A DNA stretch of 64,000 nt from Clostridia bacterium (GTDB taxonomy: Bacteria; Bacillota; Clostridia; UMGS1840): the NCBI GenBank assembly GCA_017625695.1, contig JAGAKI010000066.1, forward strand, positions 1 to 64,000, read 5' to 3'. The notes under the pieces are model-generated. The model was not told the origin of the DNA. It did no database searches and saw nothing but the letters and a program-made list of their open reading frames with translations. Within the stretch, counting starts at the first letter, position 1; each line of letters begins with the position of its first letter. Below, piece after piece: positions 1 to 8,610 of this stretch. Both the position numbers and the translations under genes were made by a program.

Positions 1-1
1 A

Positions 2-394
2 CGAGCACAGATTTTAACATTTATGTGGAGAGCTGCAGGCTCGCCTTCAGCTATTATAGAAAATCCGTTTACCGATGTTAAGGTGACAGACTATTACTAT
101 AAAGCTGCTTTATGGGCTTATAGCAAGGGTATGGTATCAGGCACCTTGTTTGCAGGCGATACCCCTTGTACAAGAAGTGCAACGGTAGTTTATTTGTGGA
201 AAAACGCAGATTCACCTGCTACTTCTTACAGCGGAAACTTTTCTGATGTATCTGACAGTTCGGACTACGCACAGGCGGTTGCCTGGGCGGTTGAAAACGG
301 TGTAACCTCGGGTACATCTGAAACAACCTTCTCACCTGATATGACCTGTACGAGAGGTCAGATAGTAACATTCTTAAAGAGGGCGTTGAGATAA
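2..394 (+). CDS. SLH-domain surface protein, C-terminal part (5' end outside window)
   Basis: The reading frame is open from base 2 and ends at a TAA at 392-394, so only the C-terminus is present; the ATG at 23 is internal to an SLH motif. Two and a half S-layer-homology repeats are visible. They contain typical FTDV...YYYKAALWAYSKGMVSG and FSPDMTCTRGQIVTFLKRA motifs. SLH repeats anchor exported proteins to pyruvylated secondary cell-wall polymer. The repeats closely resemble those at the C-terminus of the next gene, whose ATG lies 16 bases downstream, so the two are probably paralogues in one operon. The N-terminal function cannot be seen. Confidence 0.9.
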   Translation, partial: RAQILTFMWRAAGSPSAIIENPFTDVKVTDYYYKAALWAYSKGMVSGTLFAGDTPCTRSATVVYLWKNADSPATSYSGNFSDVSDSSDYAQAVAWAVENGVTSGTSETTFSPDMTCTRGQIVTFLKRALR

Positions 395-410
395 GGAGGA
401 AACAATAAAA

Positions 411-3332
411 ATGAAAAAATTTTTAAGTATTCTTTTGTGTTTGAGTATGCTTGTAAGCGTCTTTTGTGTATCGGCATCTGCTAAATCGCCTGTAAACATT
501 TTTAATGTTACGGTTGAAGTACCGCAAGTCGGCAACAAACCCGATTGCAACGCATATGTTCCTAAAACTGCCAGTACAAAGGTTGTTAATGTGGAATGGA
601 AAGGCGAATTAGATGCAAACGATTGCTTTCAAAGCGGCACGGAGTATACTGTTTATGTTACCGTGAAGCTCAAGGATGAACACAAGGACACCAAGTATAT
701 CAAGTATGTTAAGGACACTGTAAAGGTAAACGGCAAGATTGCAAAGCTTAAAGATATTTCGGCAGACACCACACAAGCGGTTGTTTACTATACTTTCAAG
801 ACCGAGGAAGAAATTCCGCAGTTTTCTGAAGTGCCCGAAACTGTAACGCAACAATCCGATACAACTGTAGAAAATCCCGTAACCTCGGCGAATGTAATCA
901 AAGAGGCACATATTACCATTACACCTCCTGAAATTGGTAAAGCACCTACACAGACCGGAACAGTTACCGGTGCATCGGGTGTTACAGTGGCGAAAATTCA
1001 ATGGGATGGCGAATTCGACGAAGACGGCTTTTTTGCAGATCACAAGGACTATGTTTCCTATATCGTATTGAAGGCAGATGACTCGGCAGGCGTTTTCAAC
1101 GCAAAAAATTCCGATAACACATTCACGGTAAACGGCGATCCGGTAATAATTCAGACAGAAGATTCCTCAAAAGACTCCAAAGCGGCTGTGATACAGTTTG
1201 TTGTACGAACCGAGCAAGTTAAAGGCTCATCAACCTACGGAAAAGCAACACCCGTAGAGATGATTTCCATTGAGAACCTGCGTGAACCGGTTGTGGGCGA
1301 AACGCCCGACTACGGAGCTAAAACACCAAACAGTGCAAGTACCTATGTCACAAGCGTAAAATGGGAAGGCACTTTTGATGAAAACGGTTGTTTCAAATAC
1401 GGTGAAACATATAAATTCATTGCCGATGTTGCTGTAAAGCCGAGCCTCAATATGTTTATTGATGACTGGTATAAATATAACTTTATGGTAAACGGTAAGC
1501 AGGCAGGATTTTCATATAAGGGTGAATCTGATACCGAAGGAACGATATATTTTACCTTTGCAAATGTGGGTATGCCTCATCAGAATCACTGTTTCTGTGG
1601 CGGAAATATTCTTCTTGGAGAACACAAAAGCCATTCAGCGCAGAGCTTTCAGCCTTGGGACGGTAAGAGTAAAATTTCATATATCGACAATAAAGCATTT
1701 GTGTATCTGACAGGAGATGTAAAAAGAAGCGAAACCTTAAATGTTCCCGGTAATAAAGAGCTTACAATTTGTCTTAATGGCTACAAAATTCAAAAAACAG
1801 CTATTGATGACCCACAGGGCAATCGTGTAATTAACATAAATTCAGGCGGCAAGCTCCGTCTTTGCGACTGCTCCGCAATGCAGACAGGTGTAATAACGGG
1901 TGGTTCAAACCAAATGGGCGGAGGTATCCATAACGGCGGTACTTTGGTTATGTACGGCGGAAAGCTTAGGAATAACAGTGCTGCCTATGGTGGCGGACTT
2001 TGGAACAACTACAATTTCTATATGTACGGCGGTGAAATCTGCTACAACGATGCTACCTACGGCGGCGGTCTCTGGAACGCAAACAGCGGTGATGCTAAAA
2101 TGATTATCTTCGGCGGAAGAATATATCACAACGAAGCAACATATGGTGCAGGTGTGTGGAATAATGATAACGGTAATATAGAAATGCAGGGCGGTGAAAT
2201 TTCAGAAAATGTTGCCGGCAAATGCGGCGGTGGTCTATGGAATCAGGGTAAAAACTTCTATATGACCGGTGGTAATATCATCAAAAACTTCGCACAACAC
2301 GGTGCAGGTGTATGGACACAAAGCACATTTACAATGACGGGCGGACTGATCAGTCTTAATGAAGCAATTGATCCTAATCAACGGTATAACCCTGCGGAAG
2401 CAGAAGCTAACGGCGGCGGTGTATGGGTAAATGACAAGTCCGTTTTCCAAATGAAGGGCGGACAGATTTCACTCAACAAGGCTGACCTTGCCGGAGGCGG
2501 TGTGTATATGCAGTATGACTCGGAATTTGTAATGCAGGGCGGTACTGTTGCAGGAAACAAAGCACAACTCGGCGGCGGTGTTTATGTTCAGAGAGAAAAT
2601 GCAGCTGCAAGATTCCGTATGAGCGGTAATTCCGAAATCGTTGATAACTATGCAAGTGTTGCAGGCGGCGGTGTTTATATCAAGGGTGTTATGGAAACAA
2701 CAGGCGGCACGGTTACAAATAATTACTCCGATTCAGAGTATGCAGATATGGCAATCGACGCAGCAGGTGAAGTGCGTGAAGGTACAACACTTCCAACAGA
2801 GTTTATAGATGTTGCGGCGGATGCGTATTTTTATCAGCCTGTTTTATGGGCACTCGAAAAGAAGGTTACAAACGGCACAAGCGAAATAACCTTCTCGCCT
2901 GATGATAAGTGCAGTACAGCACAAATTCTTACGTTCCTTTGGCGTGCGGCAGGAAGCCCCATATTGAAAGAGAATGAAGTAATTAAATTTGCAGATGTAA
3001 GAGGCACGGATTACTTCTATATGGCTGCACAGTGGGCAAAGAAAAACGGAATGGTAGAACATTATGCACTTTATCCGAACAAGTCTTGTAATCGTATGAT
3101 GTCGGTATATTATATCTGGTGTGCTGCAGGAAAACCTGCTTGCAGTGCATCTTTGAAATTCACCGACCTTAATAAGCCGGAGCACGAAAACTACAAAGAA
3201 GCTATCGCTTGGGCGGTTGAACAAGGTATCACAAACGGAACATCAGATACAACCTTCAGCCCCGGAAGTACCTGTACCCGTGCTCAAATTGTGACATTCT
3301 TGTGGCGTGCGGCACAAAAAGGATTGATTTAG
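411..3332 (+). CDS. Secreted SLH-anchored protein with Gly-rich beta-helix repeats
   Basis: A 973-residue exported protein with an AAGGAGG ribosome site. Residues 1-24 form a signal peptide ending ASA. Three related modules of roughly 110 residues follow (about 28-135, 165-270 and 280-390), each with a V.W.GE.D..G.F segment. From about 499 to 775 there is a run of short repeats built on GGG(V/L/I)(W/Y) and M.GG.I..N..., expected to fold as a right-handed parallel beta-helix. Three SLH repeats from about 795 to the end anchor it to the cell wall. It is probably an adhesin or surface-layer component. A polysaccharide-lyase activity is possible because such folds include lyases, but I see no catalytic signature. 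Confidence 0.88.
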   Translation: MKKFLSILLCLSMLVSVFCVSASAKSPVNIFNVTVEVPQVGNKPDCNAYVPKTASTKVVNVEWKGELDANDCFQSGTEYTVYVTVKLKDEHKDTKYIKYVKDTVKVNGKIAKLKDISADTTQAVVYYTFKTEEEIPQFSEVPETVTQQSDTTVENPVTSANVIKEAHITITPPEIGKAPTQTGTVTGASGVTVAKIQWDGEFDEDGFFADHKDYVSYIVLKADDSAGVFNAKNSDNTFTVNGDPVIIQTEDSSKDSKAAVIQFVVRTEQVKGSSTYGKATPVEMISIENLREPVVGETPDYGAKTPNSASTYVTSVKWEGTFDENGCFKYGETYKFIADVAVKPSLNMFIDDWYKYNFMVNGKQAGFSYKGESDTEGTIYFTFANVGMPHQNHCFCGGNILLGEHKSHSAQSFQPWDGKSKISYIDNKAFVYLTGDVKRSETLNVPGNKELTICLNGYKIQKTAIDDPQGNRVININSGGKLRLCDCSAMQTGVITGGSNQMGGGIHNGGTLVMYGGKLRNNSAAYGGGLWNNYNFYMYGGEICYNDATYGGGLWNANSGDAKMIIFGGRIYHNEATYGAGVWNNDNGNIEMQGGEISENVAGKCGGGLWNQGKNFYMTGGNIIKNFAQHGAGVWTQSTFTMTGGLISLNEAIDPNQRYNPAEAEANGGGVWVNDKSVFQMKGGQISLNKADLAGGGVYMQYDSEFVMQGGTVAGNKAQLGGGVYVQRENAAARFRMSGNSEIVDNYASVAGGGVYIKGVMETTGGTVTNNYSDSEYADMAIDAAGEVREGTTLPTEFIDVAADAYFYQPVLWALEKKVTNGTSEITFSPDDKCSTAQILTFLWRAAGSPILKENEVIKFADVRGTDYFYMAAQWAKKNGMVEHYALYPNKSCNRMMSVYYIWCAAGKPACSASLKFTDLNKPEHENYKEAIAWAVEQGITNGTSDTTFSPGSTCTRAQIVTFLWRAAQKGLI

Positions 3333-3350
3333 GCTATCACAAACAGAGAA

Positions 3351-3384
3351 GTCCCAACCGAATGATCGGTTGGGACTGTTTTAT
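3351..3384 (+). terminator. Rho-independent terminator after the SLH gene
   Basis: A perfect 10-bp stem (GTCCCAACCG / CGGTTGGGAC) with a 6-base loop is followed by TGTTTTATTT on the plus strand. It lies 18 bases after the SLH stop. The stop codon of the minus-strand MocR gene falls in its T-rich tail. Confidence 0.9.
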
Positions 3385-4424
3385 TTCATATTTCTTCTGA
3401 TGCGGTTTAAATGCCGTTCAAAATTTCCGCTTTGTAAGAATTCGGCTAAAATGTACTGGTCTAACACAGGAACGGTGCAGGAGAAGTTTCCCAGTAGTTC
3501 GTCATAGCGGGAAAGCAGAGCTTCCGGCAGAATTAGATATCCGATTCGGATGGCAGGGGAAATGCTTTTAGAAAAGGTATTCATATAAATGACCCGCTGA
3601 TTTTGGTCCATTGAAAAGAGGGATTCAATAGGGGTTCCCGGCAGAAAGAATTCGCTGTTAAAGTCATCTTCCACAATGAACTTTTCATTTTTTGCCCATT
3701 TGATATATTCATACCGTTTGGCAGCAGAGGCAGTTACACCGGACGGATAGCTTTGAAACGGTGTTACATGAAGTACGCCGAAGTCATTGGTACGAAGTGC
3801 CTGACGGGTAATTCCGTCTTTTCCCATAGGAAGCTTTTTTACCGATGCTCCTTCTGCTTTGTAAACTGCTTCAATTTTTTCGTAAGAGGGGTTCTCGATG
3901 CCGTAAGTTACCGTTCTTCCCAACAGCTTAACCACTGTTTCATATAGCTGTTCCGACCCGGAGCCGATGATGATTCGTCGGGGGTCAGCCACCATTCCCC
4001 GGTAACGGAGCAAATACTGTGACAGGGCATTCCGAAGTGCCACAGTTCCCTTGTTGGGAGATTGGATGAACAGTCGTTTGCCTTGTTCTAAAAGGACTTT
4101 TCGTACCGTTTTGAACCATAAATCATATTCAAACTGCGGTGCGGTTTGGCTTTCTTCCGGCAAGAGCGTAATAGTAGCACTCTGTGCAGCTTTTTCTGTT
4201 GGTAACAGCTCCAGAGCAGATACAAAATAACCGCTTTTTTCTTTTGGGGTTACATATCCTTCTTCTATCAGAAGAAACAACGCCTTTTCTGCCGTAATCA
4301 CACTGACTCCGTAACGGTCGGCAAGTACCCGTTTAGAGGGGAGCTTTTGATTGGTAGTATATTGTCCCGACAGGATTTTGTTTTTCAGTTCCCGATAGAG
4401 GAATACATATTTTTTCTCTTTCAT
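3381..4424 (-). CDS. MocR/GntR-type regulator with aminotransferase-like domain, C-terminus short
   Basis: Residues 1-70 form a GntR winged helix (YRELKNKILSGQYTTNQKLPS, then a recognition helix near residues 35-55). Residues from about 110 on match the fold-type I aminotransferase domain of MocR regulators. The probable PLP-binding lysine is Lys286 in NTFSKSISPAIRIGYL. MocR/PdxR proteins are usually about 450-490 residues; this one stops at 347, soon after the FERHLNRIRR helix, so the small C-terminal subdomain that completes the PLP site is missing. The stop falls in the tail of the neighbouring terminator. It is divergent from a pyridoxal kinase, which fits control of B6 salvage. Its start is fixed by an in-frame TAA three codons upstream. 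It may be a degraded gene. Confidence 0.85.
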   Translation of the reverse strand: MKEKKYVFLYRELKNKILSGQYTTNQKLPSKRVLADRYGVSVITAEKALFLLIEEGYVTPKEKSGYFVSALELLPTEKAAQSATITLLPEESQTAPQFEYDLWFKTVRKVLLEQGKRLFIQSPNKGTVALRNALSQYLLRYRGMVADPRRIIIGSGSEQLYETVVKLLGRTVTYGIENPSYEKIEAVYKAEGASVKKLPMGKDGITRQALRTNDFGVLHVTPFQSYPSGVTASAAKRYEYIKWAKNEKFIVEDDFNSEFFLPGTPIESLFSMDQNQRVIYMNTFSKSISPAIRIGYLILPEALLSRYDELLGNFSCTVPVLDQYILAEFLQSGNFERHLNRIRRNMK

Positions 4425-4455
4425 CTGGTCTTATAAAAAACTCCTTTTTTGAATA

Positions 4456-4484
4456 TTTACTTATGTTCAGATTTTTATTATAAT
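4456..4484 (+). promoter_or_regulatory. Promoter of pyridoxal kinase gene
   Basis: TTTACT (4456-4461), a 17-base spacer and TATAAT (4479-4484), 34 bases before the kinase ATG. It lies in the divergent gap with the MocR gene, where such regulators usually bind. Confidence 0.7.
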
Positions 4485-4518
4485 AGATTTAGTAAAAAAA
4501 GTAAAGGGGTTTTTCAAA

Positions 4519-5352
4519 ATGGATTATAAAAAAATACTGACCATTCAGGATATTTCTTGTGTAGGACAATGCTCACTGACAGTAGCCTTGCCTATTTTAT
4601 CCGCTTGCGGTGTAGAAACCTGCGTGTTGCCCTCTGCGGTTTTATCTACCCATACTGCAGGATTTTCCGGTTTTACTTTCCGGGATTTAACCGATGATAT
4701 GCCTGACATTTTGGCACATTGGCAGAAAGAAACCATTTTCTTTGATGCCATTTATACCGGATATTTAGGCTCCGAAAAACAGATTGCTTATGTACTGGAT
4801 ATTTTTGAAAAAACTTCCAAAGATGGAACCGTTACCATAGTAGATCCGGCAATGGCAGACAACGGCAATCTCTATTCCATTTTTGATATGAATTATGTCA
4901 ATGCTATGAAGCCTCTTTGTAAACAGGCAGATTACGTAATCCCCAATATCACCGAAGCCTGTTTTTTGACTGATATGGAATATCGCACGGACTATGACAG
5001 AGACTACATAGATACTTTGCTTGAAAAATTGTCCGAATTAGGATGCAAAAATGTGATATTAACCGGTGTATCTTACACAAAAGAAACTACCGGCGTTGTG
5101 GTATATGAAAACGGGGAATACCGGTATTATGAACATCCTTTACTTCCCAATAGTTGTCACGGTACCGGCGATATTTATGCTTCTGCTTTTACAGGAGCGT
5201 TGATGAGAGGCAATTCTGCTTACGATGCCGCAAAAATCGCCGCAGAATATACCATGGAATGTATTAAAGTGACCGAACAGATTCCCAATCATTGGTACGG
5301 TGCCGCGTTTGAACCCGCACTTCCTAAATTAATTGAATTATTGAAATTATAA
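4519..5352 (+). CDS. pdxK: Pyridoxal/pyridoxamine kinase (PdxK/PdxY family)
   Basis: A 277-residue ribokinase-fold kinase that phosphorylates B6 vitamers to make or salvage pyridoxal phosphate in the cytoplasm. Visible family features are the N-terminal ILTIQDISCVGQCSLT segment, the THTAGF region for substrate contact, DPAMADNG in the middle, and the C-terminal anion-hole motif NSCHGTGDIYASAF (about 214-227) with the catalytic Asp. An AAAGGGG ribosome site precedes the ATG. Its divergent MocR neighbour supports a role in B6 homeostasis. Some clostridial members also accept hydroxymethylpyrimidine, so substrate choice is inferred. Confidence 0.92.
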   Translation: MDYKKILTIQDISCVGQCSLTVALPILSACGVETCVLPSAVLSTHTAGFSGFTFRDLTDDMPDILAHWQKETIFFDAIYTGYLGSEKQIAYVLDIFEKTSKDGTVTIVDPAMADNGNLYSIFDMNYVNAMKPLCKQADYVIPNITEACFLTDMEYRTDYDRDYIDTLLEKLSELGCKNVILTGVSYTKETTGVVVYENGEYRYYEHPLLPNSCHGTGDIYASAFTGALMRGNSAYDAAKIAAEYTMECIKVTEQIPNHWYGAAFEPALPKLIELLKL

Positions 5353-5356
5353 CAGA

Positions 5357-5391
5357 ACTCCTATGGCAAAACAATTGCCATAGGAGTTTTT
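5357..5391 (+). terminator. Terminator after pyridoxal kinase gene
   Basis: A 13-bp perfect inverted repeat (ACTCCTATGGCAA / TTGCCATAGGAGT) followed by TTTT, 5 bases past the kinase stop and between two converging genes. Confidence 0.9.
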
Positions 5392-5395
5392 CATA

Positions 5396-5905
5396 TCAGT
5401 ATTCAAATCCTTTTCTGGGAGACATTCCTTTTTGATAGGGATGCTTGACTTCTTTTACTTCCGATATATAATCAGAAATATCTGCAATATTAGGGGAGAT
5501 TTTGTGTCCGGTCAGAATGAATTCCAACCAGTCTTTGAATTGACGCAACAGTGTTAACAATGTTTCTTCCGGAAGATAGCCGAAATCAATGACGTCCAGA
5601 ATTTCATCCAATACTACAAGAGAATAGTCTGAAATCACAGTTGTAATCTGCTCCAGCAATCGTTGATATGCCCTTGATAAGGGGCCGGTTCGCTCGCTTT
5701 TCTGGTTGTCAAATAAATGGTAGGGTTCTTCGGATACCAAAATGTCAACACCGGAAAGTTTTCTTAAAATTTCCAGTTCGGAGGAATCATTATTCTTTAA
5801 AAATTGTACAAATAGCACTTTTTTTCCACTTCCCAAACAGCGGATGATGCTTCCAACGGCGGAGCTGGTTTTTCCTTTGCCGCCTCCGAAATAGCTTTGA
5901 ATCAT
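5396..5905 (-). CDS. cobO: Corrinoid adenosyltransferase (CobO/CobA family)
   Basis: Transfers the adenosyl group of ATP to cob(I)alamin or its precursors, giving coenzyme B12 forms. The 169-residue product has an N-terminal P-loop (FGGGKGKTSSAVG), VVLDEILDVIDFG in the middle, and a C-terminal LTGH...ISEVKEVKHPYQKGM.PRKGFEY block typical of the CobO class. The start is set at 5905 because AAAAGGAGG lies 7 bases before it; the longer frame beginning at 5956 has no ribosome site. It stands alone in the window, with no other cobalamin genes nearby. A TACAAT -10 element is visible just upstream. Confidence 0.88.
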   Translation of the reverse strand: MIQSYFGGGKGKTSSAVGSIIRCLGSGKKVLFVQFLKNNDSSELEILRKLSGVDILVSEEPYHLFDNQKSERTGPLSRAYQRLLEQITTVISDYSLVVLDEILDVIDFGYLPEETLLTLLRQFKDWLEFILTGHKISPNIADISDYISEVKEVKHPYQKGMSPRKGFEY

Positions 5906-6002
5906 GCGAATTCCTCCTTTTTGGTATATTGTAGCACAGTTTTTTTGGAGTGTCAATTGTCTTTTGCGGGAAAAAACGGGTGTAGTGTTTTTTTTGATTC
6001 CC

Positions 6003-6031
6003 TTGAAAAAATAATCGGATTATGTTACAAT
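6003..6031 (+). promoter_or_regulatory. Promoter of DUF3298 lipoprotein gene
   Basis: TTGAAA (6003-6008), a 17-base spacer and TACAAT (6026-6031), 35 bases before the ATG. Confidence 0.75.
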
Positions 6032-6066
6032 AGAAAAAAGCAATGTATGAGAGAAGGTAGAATCAT

Positions 6067-7623
6067 ATGAAGAAACTGGTTATATACTTGATGAGCATAT
6101 TCTTGGTGGTTGGTATGGCAGGATGTGCAAAATCTGATTCGACCGGAGAACATCCGGGCGTTGCCGAAGAATCCTCCGAAAGCGTTTTACCCATTTGTGT
6201 AACGGTAGGAGAAGAACAAAAATCAGAGCTTTATGCAGATCGTTATGAGGAATTGGTAACGATTTCTTATCCGAAAATTTTTCTGTGCAATGGGGATGAA
6301 ACGAAGTATTCCGGGCTTTCCCGTGCGTTGGACTCTTACAATCGGAAAACTATGGAAAAACAAATGAAATTTATGAACGACTGCCTGGATAGCGGTAAGG
6401 AATATTCACAGATGATGGACAGTCAAACGGTTACTTATGAAAGCAAAATTAATCTTGCTGTCCGACGTGCAGATACCAGGGTTACCAGCTTTTTGTGTTG
6501 TGATTATTCTTACGGCGGCGGAGCGCATGGAAATTATTTCTACTATGGAAAGAATTTTGATACCAAAACGGGGGAACCTTTAAAACTATCTCAGGTTGTC
6601 AACGATACGAATGCTTTGACTGAGGCAATTAAGAAACAACTGAAGGTTTTCTGGAGCGTTCATGAAGAGTATGACGAAGCTATAATTGCCAATGCACTAA
6701 GTGATGTAGAACAGCTTTCCTGGACGCTGGATTATAACGGTATCACTGTATACTTTTCACCCTACGAAATCGCATCCTATGCAGCTGGAGTGCAAGTAGT
6801 TACTTTGTCTAATGAAGAATATCCTGATATCCTAAAAAGCGAATACCAGGAAGTTCCAAAGGCATACGGAGTAGAATTTTTATCCTACACACCTTTTTAT
6901 ACTGATGTCACCGGGGATGGTAAGGTAGATGAGCTTTTCTTTTCGGCATACAACGATGAAGATGCAACCGATACCGGATATCTGAGTGTTTCGGTGAACG
7001 ATACATATCACGAAGAAGAAACCTGGTTCTACGAAGCAAAAGCAACCCTTTTACACACGAAAGACGGTAAAAACTATTTGTACGCAGAGTTGTTGCAGGA
7101 CAGTGACTACAGAGATATCCGCTGTTATGAGTTTTCCGACAGCGTAACACCAATCGGAAAAGCAGACGGCGGACTTCGTTCCAGACTTCGTGAAGAAGAA
7201 ACCGTTATGTTCACCTACGATGTGCTTACCAATCCCGAAGCATTTCAGTTGGAACGCCGTACACAGCATTTATCTACAGTTTCCGGCTATAAAACCTATG
7301 CAGTAGGCCAGAATGGTCTTCCCGAAACCCGTGATTTGCGATTCCACTTCGACGATGAGCAAATGTTGGAATTTTCTTTGTTACAAGATTTTGAAGCAGA
7401 AATCTATGATGAAGATAAAGAAACGGTAACCGGCAATCAAATCTTGAAACAAGGGGATAAGGTATTGTATTACAGCACAGATAACGAAACTTATGCTTAT
7501 TTCAAACAGTCGGACGGTACGATTCTAAGGGTACAGACGGTTTTGGATGCTGAGCATTACTATCATACCATTCACGGGATGAAACCGGAAGAATTGTTTG
7601 ACGGAATTTTGTTTGCAGGTTAG
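6067..7623 (+). CDS. Lipoprotein with DUF4163/DUF3298 (RsiV/PdaC-like) region
   Basis: A 518-residue lipoprotein. The signal peptide ends in the lipobox GMAGC, so the mature protein should be tethered outside the membrane at Cys20. Residues about 40-260 resemble the DUF4163-DUF3298 pair seen in RsiV and PdaC: a SYPKIFLCNG strand, the central SYGGGAHGNYFYYGKNFDTKTGEPL motif region, and FSPYEIASYAAGVQVV near the end. The remaining 250 residues, with a DVTGDGKVDELFF segment resembling a calcium-binding loop, are not assigned. A direct enzymatic role is not evident. Flanked by its own promoter and terminator. Confidence 0.8.
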   Translation: MKKLVIYLMSIFLVVGMAGCAKSDSTGEHPGVAEESSESVLPICVTVGEEQKSELYADRYEELVTISYPKIFLCNGDETKYSGLSRALDSYNRKTMEKQMKFMNDCLDSGKEYSQMMDSQTVTYESKINLAVRRADTRVTSFLCCDYSYGGGAHGNYFYYGKNFDTKTGEPLKLSQVVNDTNALTEAIKKQLKVFWSVHEEYDEAIIANALSDVEQLSWTLDYNGITVYFSPYEIASYAAGVQVVTLSNEEYPDILKSEYQEVPKAYGVEFLSYTPFYTDVTGDGKVDELFFSAYNDEDATDTGYLSVSVNDTYHEEETWFYEAKATLLHTKDGKNYLYAELLQDSDYRDIRCYEFSDSVTPIGKADGGLRSRLREEETVMFTYDVLTNPEAFQLERRTQHLSTVSGYKTYAVGQNGLPETRDLRFHFDDEQMLEFSLLQDFEAEIYDEDKETVTGNQILKQGDKVLYYSTDNETYAYFKQSDGTILRVQTVLDAEHYYHTIHGMKPEELFDGILFAG

Positions 7624-7635
7624 TACAAGGAATGA

Positions 7636-7671
7636 AAAAAAGAAGTTATCCTGTAGGATAACTTCTTTTTT
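7636..7671. terminator. Bidirectional terminator
   Basis: An 11-bp stem (AGAAGTTATCC / GGATAACTTCT) with loop TGTA, with A and T runs on both sides. On the plus strand it ends the lipoprotein gene. On the minus strand it directly follows the CCA of the displaced tRNA-Leu 3' half, which suggests it was the original terminator of that tRNA gene. Confidence 0.9.
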
Positions 7672-7689
7672 GGTGCGGATAAGAGGACT
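7671..7689 (-). pseudogene. 3' half of a split tRNA-Leu(CAG) gene
   Basis: Read on the minus strand, this segment gives the last bases of the T loop (AGT), the 3' T-stem strand CCTCT, the acceptor strand TATCCGC, discriminator A and an encoded CCA. The acceptor strand is perfectly complementary to GCGGATA, the 5' end of the tRNA-Leu fragment at 10312. The T-stem strand pairs with its GGAGG (one G-U). Joining 10312-10240 to 7684-7671 gives a normal 84-nt tRNA-Leu plus CCA. The CCA runs directly into a terminator. The 2.55-kb gap is explained by an integrated element. Confidence 0.88.
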
Positions 7690-7709
7690 GTTACTCTTTT
7701 TAAGGGAGT
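7685..7709 (+). repeat. Attachment half-site, element end next to the recombinase
   Basis: Core GGACT (7685-7689, AGTCC on the minus strand), then a 6-base spacer and CTTTTTAAGGGAGT (7696-7709). The same 14 bases occur in inverted orientation at 10219-10232. Together they are the expected arms of a near-symmetric attP. Confidence 0.7.
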
Positions 7710-7750
7710 GCCCTGTATCGCACCTTATATCTACAAGCTTTTTATTCTTA

Positions 7751-8605
7751 TTAACTTGCATCCTTAGTATAACACAAATCTTCTAAAATTTCAACAGTTC
7801 CGACAAATTTGTAGTAGATATTTATATCCTGATAAGTTTCGCCCTGATATTCATACTTTTCGCCGACTTCGATTCTGTCTATAAGCTCATGGAGAATCTC
7901 GTAGTTGAGTTCTTTAATTCCAATGTACTTTTCAATTAAGTTTACAAAGTCTATGGCATTATCTTTTGACTTGTGATATTCATTAAGTTCGCTTTCTATT
8001 CTTGATGCTTCGGCTTTTAATTCTGCCTGTTCCTCTTCATATCCTGCGAGGAGTGATGCCATTCTCTCGCTTGATAAAGTTCCTAAGACTGAATTTTCAT
8101 ATGTCTTTTTAATCAGGAGCTCAAGCTCGCCGATTCGCTTGTTGGCTTTTGCAAGCTTTCGCTGATTATCTTTGGTTTCTGCCATAATCTTTTGCTCGTT
8201 GCATTTAAGTGCCGATTTATACAGGGCATCTCTGTCGGTTTCTAAGAGAACTGTCTTTGCATAGATGTCGGCAAGGACTACACCATATAACTCATCATAC
8301 CTTATGTAATGGGATGGGCAGTATTGCTTACCCTTTAGGTTATATGTGTTGCATACATAAGACTTGGTTGCATTGGAGAACACCAAGGCTTTTTTACAAT
8401 CCATGCATTTTATTATCTTGGCAAAGATTTGTGTTTCACCTGTTTTGGTTTCTCTTGCCCGACTTTCAAGGAGTTTTTGCACTTCATCAAAAGTCTGCTT
8501 ATCTATTATTGGCTCATGGGTGTTTTCTACAACAATCCATTCATCCTTTGGTACATCCCTGAACTTCTTTGACTTAAAAGGCTTTTCTTTTCTGTGATTT
8601 ACCAT
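7751..8605 (-). pseudogene. Large serine recombinase, C-terminal fragment
   Basis: This 284-residue frame matches only the back half of TnpX-like large serine recombinases. It begins in the recombinase domain (VNHRKEKPFKSKK, then VVENTHEPIIDKQTFDEVQKLL). It continues through the zinc-ribbon (CMDC near the start and CNTYNLKGKQYCPSHYI later), a coiled coil of about 80 residues and a C-terminal DUF4368-like tail (YQDINIYYKFVGTVEIL). The N-terminal catalytic resolvase domain with its active-site Ser is absent. The ATG has no ribosome site. Homology appears to run a few codons upstream in this frame (KYIGN), where the sequence switches to the NTPase gene. It lies beside an attachment end, as integrases usually do. 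Confidence 0.88.
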
Positions 8606-8610
8606 ATTGC

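Noticed and set aside
609-1043. Long minus-strand open frame inside the beta-helix gene
   Set aside because: It lies wholly within a well-supported gene, lacks a ribosome site and resembles no protein family.
2-3332. One SLH gene interrupted by a frameshift
   Set aside because: The second frame begins with its own ribosome site and a clear signal peptide, so two genes are present.
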